Shown here: positions 26,603-35,744 of the stretch, in pieces | Layout of the letters: every line of letters starts with the position of its first letter | Numbering within the stretch: the first letter of the stretch is position 1 | From: Planctomycetaceae bacterium | Lineage (GTDB): Bacteria; Planctomycetota; Planctomycetia; Planctomycetales; Planctomycetaceae | Assembly (NCBI GenBank): GCA_029259845.1 | Contig: JAJDEI010000172.1 | Coordinates: 1 to 42,340 of the forward strand | Direction: 5' to 3' | Length of the DNA stretch: 42,340 nucleotides | Notes under the pieces: generated by a model | Seen by the model: only the letters and a program-made list of their open reading frames with translations | The model's database searches: none | What the model was told of the DNA's origin: nothing | Made by a program: the position numbers and the translations under genes

Positions 26603-28297
26603 GTGAAGTGTCTGGAGATTGCTGCCGCCTCTGCTGACGCGCCGAGTTGGTCACCCCGCCGGTTGAAGGTCCCGCGAACTCATGGGAGTTTGTTGTGCGA
26701 GCCTCCCTTGGGAGAGGCCCGTCCGCTCGCATCGCGGAATGCATCGCGGCTGGACCGGGAAACAGCCGACTTCCAGGGACGCACGTTGGACCTCCTCCGC
26801 CGCTGGGCGCGGCACGAATGCCTGCGGTCGGCGTGCGACTACACCGAGACGCTCGTCGGCCGCCCGCTCTCGGACGACTACGAATTTGATCACGAACAGC
26901 TCGCCGGGAGACCGCTGTTTGTCGCCGGTCACCAGCCTTCGCTATATCACCCGGGCGTGTGGGTGAAGAATTTCGCGATCGACCGGCTGGCGAAGGTGTC
27001 GGAGGGAATCGGGCTGAACCTGATCGTCGACGACGATACGTTTGCTGCGACGGCGCTCCGCGTTCCCACCGGTCCCCGCGATGCGCTGTCGATCCAACGT
27101 ATCCCCTTCGACGCCCCGCGTCCCGTGCAACCGTGGGAAGACGCGGAGATCATCGACCGGGGGCTGTTCGAGTCCTTCGCAGACCGCGTGGCTCAGACAA
27201 TGCCGGCGGGCGGGAAACCGTTGCTGCTGTCGGAGATGTGGCCGGATGCGGTCGCGTTTCAATTGGTCTCGCCCCGTCTGGCCGACTGTTTGACGGCAGC
27301 CAGGCATCAGCAGGAGCGACGTTGGGGGCTCACCAACCTGGAACTGCCGCTCAGCCGATTGTGCGAGACGGAACCGTTCCTCTGGTTCGCGTCGCATGTG
27401 CTCGCCCATCTGCCGCGGTTTTCCGAGTGTCATAATTCGGTGCTCCATGCCTACCGACGGCTGAATCATGTCCGCAGCCGCAATCATCCGGTTCCGGAGT
27501 TGCACGAGCGCGACGGTTGGGGAGAGGCTCCGTTCTGGGTGTGGCGAACGGGAGACCTCGTCCGTCGGCCGGTTTTCGCCAGACAGCAGGACCGCACGCT
27601 GACGCTCTCCGACGGGGAGCAGGAGTTTGCCCAGTTGCCGCTCTCTCCGGAGATGGACGCCTGCTGCGCTGTCGAGGAGTTGCGCAAGTTGCCTTCACGC
27701 GGCATTCACTTCCGTACCCGCGCGCTCACCACAACACTCTTCGCGAGGCTCTGCCTGGGCGACTTGTTTGTGCACGGGATCGGCGGTGCCAAGTACGATG
27801 AGATGACCGACCAGATCATCAGCCGGTTCTTCGGTCTCAGACCACCGTCGTTTCTGACGATGTCAGCGACGTTGCATCTGCCGATCGCCGAGCCGCACGA
27901 TGTGACGCCGGAGGACGAACATCGATTGCGACGAGAACTGCGGGACATCGATTTCAACGCCGACCGTCACGGTCTCGGACCGGAAGCAGACGCCCTGATC
28001 GCCGAGAAGCACGCCTTGATCGCCGAGCAACAGGCCTCAGGAACAACCGGCCTGAGCCGCCGGGAGCGGCGGCTCCGCGCTCCGGATAACCAGCGACGTT
28101 ACGAGCGGCTCAAAGCCATCAATGCTCAACTGGCGTCGCTCGCATCCGGTCAGACGGTTTCACTGCGGCAGTCACTGGAGAAAGTGCGGCGACAACGGGA
28201 CGTCAACCGCATCTTGCAGGACCGCGAGTTCTCCTACTGCCTGTACCCACCGCAGATGCTCCGCGAATTCTTCGAGTCAAAACTGCGGCTCGCATGA
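26603..28297 (+). CDS. Conserved protein with possible BshC-like fold
   Basis: A 564-residue soluble protein starting at a GTG at 26603 with GAGAGG upstream. I do not firmly recognise the family. Some features recall BshC, the putative cysteine-adding enzyme of bacillithiol synthesis: VAGHQPSLYHPGVWVKNFAI (compare the T-G-Q-Q-x-G-L-F-x-G-P pattern), then LIVDDD, later GIGGAKYDEMTDQIISRFFG, PPSFLTMSATLHL, a long helical/coiled-coil section (440-530), and a C-terminal YPPQMLREFFESKLRLA. The order of these elements fits, but the sequence is distant and key residues may differ. The role is unknown. It may share a transcript with the glycosyltransferase in front. Confidence 0.7.
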   Translation: MKCLEIAAASADAPSWSPRRLKVPRTHGSLLCEPPLGEARPLASRNASRLDRETADFQGRTLDLLRRWARHECLRSACDYTETLVGRPLSDDYEFDHEQLAGRPLFVAGHQPSLYHPGVWVKNFAIDRLAKVSEGIGLNLIVDDDTFAATALRVPTGPRDALSIQRIPFDAPRPVQPWEDAEIIDRGLFESFADRVAQTMPAGGKPLLLSEMWPDAVAFQLVSPRLADCLTAARHQQERRWGLTNLELPLSRLCETEPFLWFASHVLAHLPRFSECHNSVLHAYRRLNHVRSRNHPVPELHERDGWGEAPFWVWRTGDLVRRPVFARQQDRTLTLSDGEQEFAQLPLSPEMDACCAVEELRKLPSRGIHFRTRALTTTLFARLCLGDLFVHGIGGAKYDEMTDQIISRFFGLRPPSFLTMSATLHLPIAEPHDVTPEDEHRLRRELRDIDFNADRHGLGPEADALIAEKHALIAEQQASGTTGLSRRERRLRAPDNQRRYERLKAINAQLASLASGQTVSLRQSLEKVRRQRDVNRILQDREFSYCLYPPQMLREFFESKLRLA

Positions 28298-28443
28298 GCA
28301 GTGTCGGGCGGACCACCCGACGCCTCAGTTTGGCAGCCACAACGCGACCGACGTGGTGGGATTGTTGGTCGTTTGCTTCTCTTCCTTTCAATGACCAACA
28401 ACCGTTCGGCGTACCGACACAGGACGGCGTGAGTGCGGTCGGG

Positions 28444-28648
28444 GCGGGTGCAGCCGCTCACTGGTGGGAGGGTGGCTGGGGCGATCTGACACCGATGATG
28501 AGTAAGCCGCTCGGAACTCTGGGGCTGTGGACAGTGAAACGAGCCACGTGACGGCCCCAGTGCTCCGTCTCAGGACGCGTTTCCGCTGCCTCAACATCGT
28601 CCCACCCACCCTGAAATGAGCGAGCACCACCATCGAACGGACACACCC
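28444..28648 (-). repeat. Dispersed repeat, copy 2 (inverted relative to copy 1)
   Basis: The reverse complement of this block matches 9289-9492 at about 90% by eye. Both contain GAAATGAGCGAGCACCACCA, GACGGCCCCAGTGCTCCGTC and GGTGGCTGGGGCGATCTGAC in this order. No open frame is shared as a gene. Confidence 0.85.
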
Positions 28649-28696
28649 GGTCGGGGCGGGGGCAGCGTCGCGAAACCCGACACAACCCTCGTCCAG

Positions 28697-28731
28697 AAAA
28701 AAAGAAGGCCGTCCGGTTAAGGACGGCCTTC
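28697..28731 (-). terminator. Rho-independent terminator of the CxxCH-protein gene
   Basis: An 11-bp perfect stem (arms 28704-28714 and 28721-28731, arm GAAGGCCGTCC) with a 6-base loop GGTTAA is followed on the minus strand by TTTTTTT (28697-28703). It lies about 50 bases after the stop of the minus-strand gene at 28784. On the plus strand a weaker T-rich tail (CCTATTCTT) might also serve. Confidence 0.85.
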
Positions 28732-28783
28732 CTATTCTTAGGCATTTGCGACATCGAGTTGTCGCGCCATCAAGATCGGCGAG

Positions 28784-29170
28784 CTACTCGGCCTTCTTTT
28801 CTTCCTTGAATGGCGGAGGAAGTTTGCCCTCTTTCAGGAGATCGCCGTAGGTTGTGTCGTCGCCGCACTTCTCCTTGGCGACCGCGTCGAGAGCTTCAGC
28901 AATCTTGTCAGCATTCTTTTCGTTTTTCTTGCCGAGCGCCTTTTTCAACGCCATCCCGTAGTCACTGAGTTGCTTCTTCTTTTTGCCCTTGGGACCGCCG
29001 TGGCAGACGCCGCACTTGTTCTCTGCCTTGGTCGCTTCCTCTTTGACCTCTGCGTACTTGGTCGTAAAGGCTTTGAAGTACTTCGGGCGGGCATCGGCTT
29101 GTTGCGGCGCGGTGATCATCATCAGACCGGCGACGGCAATTAAGGCCAACAGACATGCCGTTTTCTTCAT
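28784..29170 (-). CDS. Small exported protein with a single CxxCH haem-binding motif
   Basis: A 128-residue protein with a signal peptide (MKKTACLLALIAVAGLMMIT, cleavage near ADA-RP). The ATG at 29170 has GGAGG about 7 bases upstream. One CGVCHGG motif (C53, C56, H57) suggests covalent haem attachment as in c-type cytochromes. The rest is very rich in Lys and Glu, with a helical region (ALGKKNEKNADKIAEALDAV) and a possible distal region around CGDDTTYGDLL. A clear axial Met is not obvious, so it may be an unusual or reduced cytochrome c. It is monocistronic with its own terminator. Confidence 0.75.
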   Translation of the reverse strand: MKKTACLLALIAVAGLMMITAPQQADARPKYFKAFTTKYAEVKEEATKAENKCGVCHGGPKGKKKKQLSDYGMALKKALGKKNEKNADKIAEALDAVAKEKCGDDTTYGDLLKEGKLPPPFKEEKKAE

Positions 29171-29644
29171 CAAACATCCTCCAAAATGGGAAATCCAGTT
29201 GTTGACTCGACGGTGCTATCTTCCGGCCCGTACGACCGTCGCCGCTTGAAGATTGGACCACGAGGCGTCTCCCGCCCCGATGGCCGATCACTCAAGTAGC
29301 GGACCTACGAATGCCATATTTCCGGAATCGATAAGCCACGATGCACAGTCCCTACGCGGCACCGCCACTCGAACTACCAACGATTAAATCCCCCGGCTGG
29401 CTCACTGTCAACCGATCTTTCGCGGTGTCAGCAGCGGACCGTCGCGTTGACCGGTGACTCGAAATTCGATGCAACTATTTATTATGAACCACCTTGCGGC
29501 TTAGGAGCGCGCGGTGATTCATCCGGTCAATGATTCTCAAGGATTCCCGCCGGGCCGATCCGACTGGAATTCTGTCTCCGAATCTGCCGAAGGTTCACAG
29601 CCGCCGGATTGTCGGATTCCTGGTGAGAGACGCCCGGCACGCCG
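29171..29644. other. Gap upstream of the CxxCH-protein gene
   Basis: I see no gene in these 474 bases. The promoter for the minus-strand CxxCH gene should lie near 29200-29260, but no clear boxes were found. The stretch is somewhat AT-richer around 29470-29500. Confidence 0.4.
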
Positions 29645-30655
29645 TCAGCGGGCTCCGAGGGCGTCTTGGCAGGTGTGTCGCAGCAGCAGCCGCATCTCCT
29701 GCCACTGAATTTCGCGGGCAGCGACGGCGAGCGGTGCGTCTTCGTCCGCCGCGCAGGCTTCACACAGGTCGACAAAGGCGAATGGCTCCCACCCGGAGGG
29801 AGTCACCAGCCGCCGTCGCCATGCTGCGGATTCCGGACGGGCGCAACTTTCCATGACGCTCGTTGCACGCTCCGCGAGAGCGTCAAAGAGCGGATGCCGT
29901 CCGACGCGGCGAAACCAGTATTTGGAGTTGCCGTAATCGGGTTCGCGGCGGTGCATGATGGCATGCCAGTAGTCTCCGGCGGCGTGCAGCCCCTCGCCTT
30001 CGATGCTTTGCGACTGACGGTGACTGGCGCCCAGGAAGTCGTGGATTTGCAGCAATCCGGCACGCAGGGCGACCGCGTCAGCCGTTGATCGGGGCGAGGT
30101 GACGAGTTCGGTTTCGAGCAAACGCGCCTCAAGCCAACGCCCACCCGGATCGACCGGCGGAGGCACGAGCCGGGGCCGCGAAACGGAGACAACCGGCTCA
30201 GCATCGCAGGGAACGAAGTCTCCGATCTGGATCGGACGGCCCCGGTCCGCCTGCCGAATCAGCCAGTCCCAGACCGGACAAGGTCCATCACGAAACGACA
30301 CCTCTGAAGGTTCGGCAGCGGAGAGTGACGATCGCGGGATCACAACGACGGCGGCTGCCTCCGGCTGCGAAACCCTTACGGCGACCGCCGCCGGCAGTTC
30401 GGTCCAGTCATCGGCCGTCTCGGTCCGGTCGGCGACCGGGAGGGAATTCACCGGGAGGAGTGTGATCGAAGAGTCGTCGCAGCGGCAGACCGCCTCAGCC
30501 GTCAATTGCTTCCGAACGGCATCAGAGGCAGCGATGGCCAAAAACTGGCGGTCCGCGGAGACCGACAGCGCGTTGAGCCGGTCGGTATCCGCGGCACCGA
30601 GCCGTTCAATGCCATCGGGCGACGCCGTCGCGAGGGCGAAGGAGGCTGATTTCAT
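29645..30655 (-). CDS. Conserved hypothetical protein
   Basis: A protein of 336 residues from the ATG at 30655 (MKSASFALATASPDGIERLG); the frame is open further upstream to a TTG at 30739. The N-terminal half is beta-rich (DSSITLLPVNSLPVADRTE). The C-terminal half has a conserved-looking helical core: LLQIHDFLGASHRQSQSIEG, then DYWHAIMHRREPDYGNSKYW and FRRVGRHPLFDALAERA. The His and Asp/Glu residues of that core (YWHAIMHRREPDY) might bind a metal, which is my inference. No signal peptide or membrane helix. I do not know the function. Confidence 0.7.
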   Translation of the reverse strand: MKSASFALATASPDGIERLGAADTDRLNALSVSADRQFLAIAASDAVRKQLTAEAVCRCDDSSITLLPVNSLPVADRTETADDWTELPAAVAVRVSQPEAAAVVVIPRSSLSAAEPSEVSFRDGPCPVWDWLIRQADRGRPIQIGDFVPCDAEPVVSVSRPRLVPPPVDPGGRWLEARLLETELVTSPRSTADAVALRAGLLQIHDFLGASHRQSQSIEGEGLHAAGDYWHAIMHRREPDYGNSKYWFRRVGRHPLFDALAERATSVMESCARPESAAWRRRLVTPSGWEPFAFVDLCEACAADEDAPLAVAAREIQWQEMRLLLRHTCQDALGAR

Positions 30656-31095
30656 GTTCGGATGCCCGCAAGACGATGCTGTCAAGGCCGCGGCGAACGG
30701 ATTCCGCGATTGCCGGGTTCTGGTGGTCGTTGTCAGCAAACATCCGTCAACGTAGCGGCATTCCCCCGGAACCGCCAGAGTTGGCTGATCGTCACCAGCA
30801 GCAGACCCCGGGTTTGCATCAAGAGAACTCCGCCAAAAAACCGACGAGTTGCTTTCAGCAGAGCGTCTTCTCGGTTATCATGCACCATGCGACTGTTGAG
30901 GATGTTTCACCGCTGCGCGGCTTTCAGGTTGGGTTCTTGGGCCGCGGGAAGGATGAGGCACGCTGCCGGAAGCGGCGATAGTGGGTACACAGTCACGGTT
31001 GCGTGAGCCACGGACGTCGTGCGTAGCCCTAGTGAGGGATGCAGCAACCTGTCCGATTGAACGGCATCAGCGGACGGCGGCCTGCAAAATCTGTT
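30656..31095. other. Divergent gap between two unknown genes
   Basis: These 440 bases lie between the minus-strand gene (start 30655) and the membrane protein (start 31096). No further gene is supported. Promoters for both should lie here; none could be assigned. Confidence 0.4.
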
Positions 31096-32433
31096 ATGGA
31101 TTTGACTCCGCGCGGATATCACGTGGATGCCACCACGTGGTTCTATCTTTCTTTGCTGTTGATCATGGCCGTGTTTTTCCGCTTCCACCGGGTGTGGTCG
31201 CTCCGAAACGCGGACGTGGTGCTTCTCTTGTCGGCATCGCCCGGATTGCTCCTCGTGCAGTCGGGGATCCAGCGGACATTCGGCTTTGTCTGGCTGTTTG
31301 TGGTGACGGCCATCTTTCTCGTCCGCCTGCTGCTGGACGGCCTGTTTCAGCGGCGGCCGCATACGACCCAGAATCTCAACCCGGCCGGCATGGGGTTCCT
31401 CTGCGGTGCTGCGTTCCTGCTGTTGACGCTGCATGCCATGTCCAAGCCGTTGCCGGACGCCACGCAGCAGACGTCCCAGCGGGCTGACGACATCATCACG
31501 CGGACGGACCGCACAGAAGCCGGGCCGACCGCCGAAGATGCCGCCCCCATCGATTCCGGGCCGACCGCAGCGGTGATTGCCGCGCCGATCAACATGATGT
31601 TCTCCGACCTCGCCCCCCGCGTGATGGCCATGACAGCCCATCTGGCGGTGATTCTGGGGTTGTTGTTCGTCGGCCGCAGGCTGTTCGGCGACCTCCAACT
31701 CGGCCTGGCGATGGCGACGTTCTATCTGCTGATTCCCTGCACAGCTTACGATGTGGGCGAGTTCAACCATGTCCTGCCGGCCGCGCTGATTGTGTGGGCG
31801 TTTGTGGCCTACAAACGACCGGTCATCTCCGGCTCTCTGATGGGGCTGGCGTGCGGGACGCTGTTCTTCCCGCTTTTTCTGGTTCCGCTGTGGACGGTCT
31901 TTTACGGACGCAAGCAGGGAGCCCGATTCCTGCTGGCGATGACGCTCGTTTTCGCCGGGCTCCTGGGCAGCTACGTTTTGACGTCTGCGGGAGCCGATTC
32001 CTTCTGGCGGCAGACGATCGGCACGTTCCGGCTGACGGTGTTGGCCTTTGAAGGCACGGGGGCGGGGGCCGGGTTCTGGGGCGAAGGCCAGTACGCCTCA
32101 CCCTACCGAATCCCGGTCATCGTCGGATACTTCCTGATGCTGGCCGCGCTCACCATCTGGCCCCGCAAGAAGAACGTGGAGCATCTGATCGCCCACTCCG
32201 CCGCGCTCATCGTGGGGACTCAGTTCTGGTACCCGCAACAAGGGGGTGTTTACCTGTTGTGGTACTTGCCGATCCTGCTGATGGCCGTCTTTCGGCCACG
32301 GATCGCCCACTTGGAAAACACGGTCCCAACGTCCGACACGGCAACCGTCAAGTCGCTCCGCGGCGATCACACCGGACCGCCCAATCGGCGGACCACGACC
32401 GGACGGCTGCATCGCGTGCAACTGTTCCGGTGA
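31096..32433 (+). CDS. Multi-pass membrane protein, possibly a GT-C glycosyltransferase
   Basis: A 445-residue protein with about ten predicted membrane helices, for example FYLSLLLIMAVFFRFH, FVWLFVVTAIFLVRLLL, AHLAVILGLLFVGRRLFG and FLLAMTLVFAGLLGSYVL. A periplasmic or cytosolic loop rich in Thr and Asp lies between helices 4 and 5. The parts YDVGEFNHVLPAALIVWAFV and AYKRPVISGSLMGLACGTLF recall the membrane core of polyprenol-dependent GT-C/GT87-like mannosyltransferases, but the acidic catalytic loop is not clear. I start at the ATG at 31096; the frame is open to an ATG-like codon at 31039. Function uncertain. Confidence 0.7.
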   Translation: MDLTPRGYHVDATTWFYLSLLLIMAVFFRFHRVWSLRNADVVLLLSASPGLLLVQSGIQRTFGFVWLFVVTAIFLVRLLLDGLFQRRPHTTQNLNPAGMGFLCGAAFLLLTLHAMSKPLPDATQQTSQRADDIITRTDRTEAGPTAEDAAPIDSGPTAAVIAAPINMMFSDLAPRVMAMTAHLAVILGLLFVGRRLFGDLQLGLAMATFYLLIPCTAYDVGEFNHVLPAALIVWAFVAYKRPVISGSLMGLACGTLFFPLFLVPLWTVFYGRKQGARFLLAMTLVFAGLLGSYVLTSAGADSFWRQTIGTFRLTVLAFEGTGAGAGFWGEGQYASPYRIPVIVGYFLMLAALTIWPRKKNVEHLIAHSAALIVGTQFWYPQQGGVYLLWYLPILLMAVFRPRIAHLENTVPTSDTATVKSLRGDHTGPPNRRTTTGRLHRVQLFR

Positions 32434-32488
32434 CCGGCGTCCATTGGGCATGACGACACGCGTGCTTCGTCAAAGCTAAGCCAGCGGG

Positions 32489-32539
32489 TTGGAGTTCAGC
32501 CTTTAGGCTGCGAAAAACATGGTAGAGATTGAACTCCCC
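32489..32539. repeat. Palindromic repeat, copy B (TTGGAGTTCA family)
   Basis: TTGGAGTTCAGCCTT at 32489 repeats the left arm of 25366. The right arm TGAACTCC (32530-32537) is complementary over 8 bases. The inner part differs from copy A. It lies in the 268-base gap between the membrane protein and the small protein, which has no other feature apart from a short inverted repeat AGTCCTGC/GCAGGACT near 32585-32616. Confidence 0.65.
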
Positions 32540-32701
32540 CCAAGAAACAAACCTGACAGAGCGCAGGCCGTTCGCCCCAGCGAAGTCCTGCCGTAGGAAT
32601 CCGGCGCCGCAGGACTGCCGGGCGATGCTTAAAGCGTTCGCGAACCGCGTGTCGCAACTGACCTGGAAAAAACAGGTGGAAATCTTCTCCCGACCGCGTG
32701 G

Positions 32702-32974
32702 CTACCGCTGCGTGGACCGGAATCCCAGTTCCTGAAAGCGGACGAGATCGAAGGTCTCGGTGATCTTCAGGGCGGCGATGCTCTCGTAGCCGAGGATGAC
32801 CTTGCGGGCATTGCTGCTGTCGGGCCGGTCCCGCTCCAGCACGACCATGCCTTCGCTGATCATGAAGTTCACGAAAGGGATCGACTCGTTGTGGACCGTG
32901 ACGATGATCCCCTGGGTGGGAAAGCTGGCAGGCCAGCCTTCAAACAGGGACTGCCAGTATTCGGCCGATTGCAT
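32702..32974 (-). CDS. Small conserved hypothetical protein
   Basis: A 90-residue cytosolic protein. The start is the ATG at 32974, with GGAGG about 10 bases upstream; the longer open frame runs through the tRNA gene and is not real before this ATG. The sequence (MQSAEYWQSLFEGWPASFPT, then VTVHNESIPFVNFMISEGMV and VLERDRPDSSNARKVILGYE) looks like a small beta-rich domain. No motif or signal. Function unknown. It follows tRNA-Glu on the same strand. Confidence 0.75.
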   Translation of the reverse strand: MQSAEYWQSLFEGWPASFPTQGIIVTVHNESIPFVNFMISEGMVVLERDRPDSSNARKVILGYESIAALKITETFDLVRFQELGFRSTQR

Positions 32975-33134
32975 GGTCCGCGTTCCTCCCTGTGTAAGTA
33001 AAGCTGTCTGAGCAAAGCGGTTGGTGTGACACGATTTGCGCGAAGCGTGATGGCGCAAGCTTCCAGGGACCGGCCCTCCGGCAGCGGGCCCTATGAAGAA
33101 TCCGAGCCGTGGGAGCCACGACTCGGACAGAAAA

Positions 33135-33209
33135 TGACCCCAAGGGGATTTGAACCCCTGTTCCTGGACTGAAAATCCAGTGTCCTGGGCCAGACTAGAC
33201 GATGGGGCC
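33135..33209 (-). tRNA. tRNA-Glu (anticodon TTC)
   Basis: The minus strand gives a full cloverleaf of 75 bases: acceptor stem GGCCCCA/TGGGGTC with one G-U pair, D arm with TCGTCTAGTCTGGCCCAGGA, anticodon stem CTGGA/TCCAG around loop TTTTCAG, and T arm AGGGGTTCAAATCCCCT. Bases 33171-33173 give anticodon TTC, reading GAA/GAG (Glu). The discriminator base is A and the 3' CCA is not encoded. Confidence 0.96.
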
Positions 33210-33446
33210 GATACTCGCAGGACAGCTGACTGCGTCGACAGACTAATAAGGTATCGCCCCAATCGTTTCCGTCAAGACCGACCGCGCCAGCCGCTGAACG
33301 AATTCTCCTCGCCGCGACCAAGAGGCGATGTCGAATCAAGGTGAACATGCGACGAAAGCCAGATCCAGCGCCGCCCAATCCTCAGCGCTGTGAATTCGCC
33401 AACGTGGATTCGCTAACGTCGGATCGCTCACACAACCGGGACGCGT

Positions 33447-33668
33447 TCACGCTTCGGCCGGGGAGAATCCGCTTTCGGAGTCCTTCAACCCACTGCCCGG
33501 CTCGTCCAGCCGGTGAATCGCCTCGTAGACTTCACTCCGATGGATGGGCACCTCGCGCGGCGCCTCGATCCCCAAGCGGACCTTGTCACCTCGAATCTCG
33601 ACGACCGTGATCGTGATCTGGTCGTCGATGATGATGCTTTCGTTCTTCTTTCGCGATAAAACCAGCAT
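33447..33668 (-). CDS. csrA: Carbon storage regulator CsrA
   Basis: A 73-residue protein with the full CsrA core: [20 protein letters not shown], then [20 protein letters not shown] and [11 protein letters not shown]. Both RNA-binding regions (LSRKKNESI at the N-terminus and the [12 protein letters not shown] strand with the key Arg) are intact. I chose the ATG at 33668 (MLVLSR) because GGGAG lies upstream; another ATG is two codons earlier. The C-terminal tail ([20 protein letters not shown]) is longer than in E. coli CsrA. It binds GGA motifs in mRNA leaders to control translation. It lies 237 bases upstream of the tRNA-Glu gene on the same strand. Confidence 0.96.
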   Translation of the reverse strand: MLVLSRKKNESIIIDDQITITVVEIRGDKVRLGIEAPREVPIHRSEVYEAIHRLDEPGSGLKDSESGFSPAEA

Positions 33669-34258
33669 GACCATGCTCCCACGCGGTGACGGCACCTCCA
33701 CATTGTCAGGCGCGATTGTATCCGTCATGTTCCCGGGAAAAGCAATCAACAGCAGACGCTGTCAAGCCTCAAGGCCTACCTTCCCTCAAAAAAATCTTAC
33801 TCGGCGGCTGTCGCGTGGTCAATACGGCGATTGCCGGGCGCAATGGGAACTGTGCCCGGCCAGTGAGGGCTTGAAACGCGATCCAGGTGCCGGGATGGGC
33901 CGGCCGGACCGTGGGGATCCATAAACGACTTTCAAATAAGCACTTATGTGACGCCGTTGCAACTCGCGCTCTGCCGCGCCCCTGCGTCAGTGCTGTTCCC
34001 TGATTTCGAGTTTTGGCGGAGAATTTGCAGGATTGGTTCAAGAATTGGCCTGAATCGACGTGGACATTCGGTGCGTCGGAGGAAAGTTGTAGCACGGGCA
34101 CCTGGGACGGGGATCGTCCGCCGCCCCTGCGTCCCGCCGAAAACGCGTCTCGCCTCATGCGGTGGGAGGCGTCTTGCCGGTCCTGGCGGTTCGACGGTAC
34201 GATTCCCGGTCCATCGAAGATGCCCCCCCAAATAAGACGGACAAGGACCTCTCCACGG
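33669..34258. other. Divergent gap between csrA and the phosphatase gene
   Basis: These 590 bases hold no supported gene. Promoters for csrA (minus) and the phosphatase gene (plus) should be here, but I could not pick them with any confidence. Confidence 0.4.
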
Positions 34259-35062
34259 ATGAAACTCGCAACCCAAATTGACGGCCCGGTGGCTGTCATC
34301 GGTGACGTCCATGGCCAGGTCGACCAGTTGGAGGAGGTCATCGAGAAGCTGAACTATCTGCCGGACCTCGACGAGCGGTGGATCGTGTTCATCGGCGATC
34401 TGGTCGACCGGGGGCCCGATCCGATGGGGGCGATCGAAATCCTGCTGGACTTGATCGAAGACCACCCGCGCACCACCGGCATCGCCGGCAATCACGAGCT
34501 GGCGATGGCGGCTGCCCTCGGATTGGTGCCGAGCCCCGATTTCGCGGACTGGCCCGAACGCTGGATGGACCACTACGGGGCGGAGACAACCTTCGCGTCC
34601 TACGAGGCTGAGTTTGGCGATCTGGACGACCTGCACCGCCAACTCCCCGAAGCCCATCGGCTGCTGCTGGCGGAGTTGCCGTGGTGCGTTGAACACCCCC
34701 GTTACCTGTTCGTACACGCCGGCATCGACCCCAACCAGCCGTTCGAGATGCAGCGGCAGATTCTCCGCGAAAAAGACTTCAGCCTCACGCACCCCCCCTG
34801 GTTGTGCTCCAAGACCTACGTGCACGCCGCCGTCCCGGAAGACTGCCCGCTGACGGTCGTTTCCGGCCACGTGCCCGTCCCGGCGGTGCACTTCGGCGAC
34901 CGCCGCCTGCTGATCGACACCACCGGCGGCCTGGGCGGCGAACTGAGCTGCGTCCTGCTGCCGGAAAACATCATCGTCACCTCCGGCGACGATCCCCCGC
35001 CAACTCCCACCCGCGACGCCCCGGCGAAAAAGCCGAGAAAACGCTTCGGGTTCTTCAAGTGA
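34259..35062 (+). CDS. PPP-family metallophosphatase
   Basis: A 267-residue cytosolic enzyme starting at the ATG at 34259. The PPP-family metal-binding motifs are complete: GDVHG (15-19), GDLVDRG (46-52), GNHE (77-80), FVHAG near 155, and SGHVPVP near 200. This is the pattern of bacterial serine/threonine phosphatases (PrpA/PrpB-like) and of ApaH-type diadenosine tetraphosphatases. The insert after GNHE (about 50 residues with WMDHYGAETTFASYE) resembles that of Ser/Thr phosphatase-like or Ap4A hydrolase-like members. Substrate cannot be decided from sequence. The tail is rich in Pro and Lys. Transcribed alone. Confidence 0.9.
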   Translation: MKLATQIDGPVAVIGDVHGQVDQLEEVIEKLNYLPDLDERWIVFIGDLVDRGPDPMGAIEILLDLIEDHPRTTGIAGNHELAMAAALGLVPSPDFADWPERWMDHYGAETTFASYEAEFGDLDDLHRQLPEAHRLLLAELPWCVEHPRYLFVHAGIDPNQPFEMQRQILREKDFSLTHPPWLCSKTYVHAAVPEDCPLTVVSGHVPVPAVHFGDRRLLIDTTGGLGGELSCVLLPENIIVTSGDDPPPTPTRDAPAKKPRKRFGFFK

Positions 35063-35744
35063 GCGGCGTTTTGTGGCGAGCGTCCAGTCAATGGCATCCT
35101 GGCGGATGAGGAGAGCCTCCGCACAGAGACTCTTCCTTGACGCGAGACGAGTGCGCGACCGATCGCGAGTTGTGTCGGCGGAGTGCGTTACAACGGCGGG
35201 CACGGAACGTGGAATCGTTTTCCGCGATCTGTGAGCCGTAGGGGTGGCCACCGCTTCATTCGAAGCACGGCGGACGTGGCTGCGAAGCGAGCGGCTGCGT
35301 GACATCGGCGACGAACGGTCGCAGTCAGTGCCGATGACGGTGACGCCCGTCCGCTTTCGATGCTCATGACCCCACCCCAACGCCTCCCGTTTGCACGCTC
35401 TTTTCCAGGGGGACGTTGCTTGTTTCCAATGACTGCCTGTGAAAAGAACTGGCCGGTCGCCCCCAACGCGCGCGAAGACGGCGGCTTCGTCGAAAGCGTC
35501 CCGAGTGTGGAGACACACCCAGAGCACCTTGTCGACGCGGCTTTCCCACGACGAAAACTCCGGGGTGCGTGCGGGATGCAGCCATTCGAACTGCTCGGCG
35601 AGCACGCGGTGCTTGACGATATTAGTGAGGTTGTCATATCATCGATTCTCAATTTGCCGGGCCGTCGTCGACACGAATGTGTCTTCGTTTCGGGTGCGTT
35701 CGTGCTTTGCCCGTTCGGTGGCCGTCGAACGAAGGAGGCCGGGC
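35063..35744. other. Long gap without a supported gene
   Basis: These 682 bases lie before the coiled-coil protein gene. A minus-strand frame at about 35290-35620 (EQFEWLHPARTPEFSSWESR, then VDKVLWVCLHTRDAFDEAAV) looks more protein-like than chance but has no start signal, and a stop codon lies just upstream. It could be a gene relic. The AAGGAGG site for the next gene is at 35732-35738. Confidence 0.4.

Larger units (their letters stand above)
28298..28783. other. Gap holding dispersed repeat and terminator
   Basis: These 486 bases separate converging genes. They contain dispersed repeat copy 2 (28444-28648) and the terminator at 28697-28731. No gene is supported. Confidence 0.6.

Noticed and set aside
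33210-33262. Upstream extension of the small protein at 32702-32974 through the tRNA gene
   Set aside because: The extended frame would translate the tRNA-Glu gene; the ATG at 32974 with GGAGG upstream is the sensible start.
33944-35605. Long minus-strand open frame of 553 codons
   Set aside because: It is antisense to the metallophosphatase gene, whose motifs are complete. Long antisense frames are common in GC-rich DNA. Only its first part (35290-35605) might be a relic.
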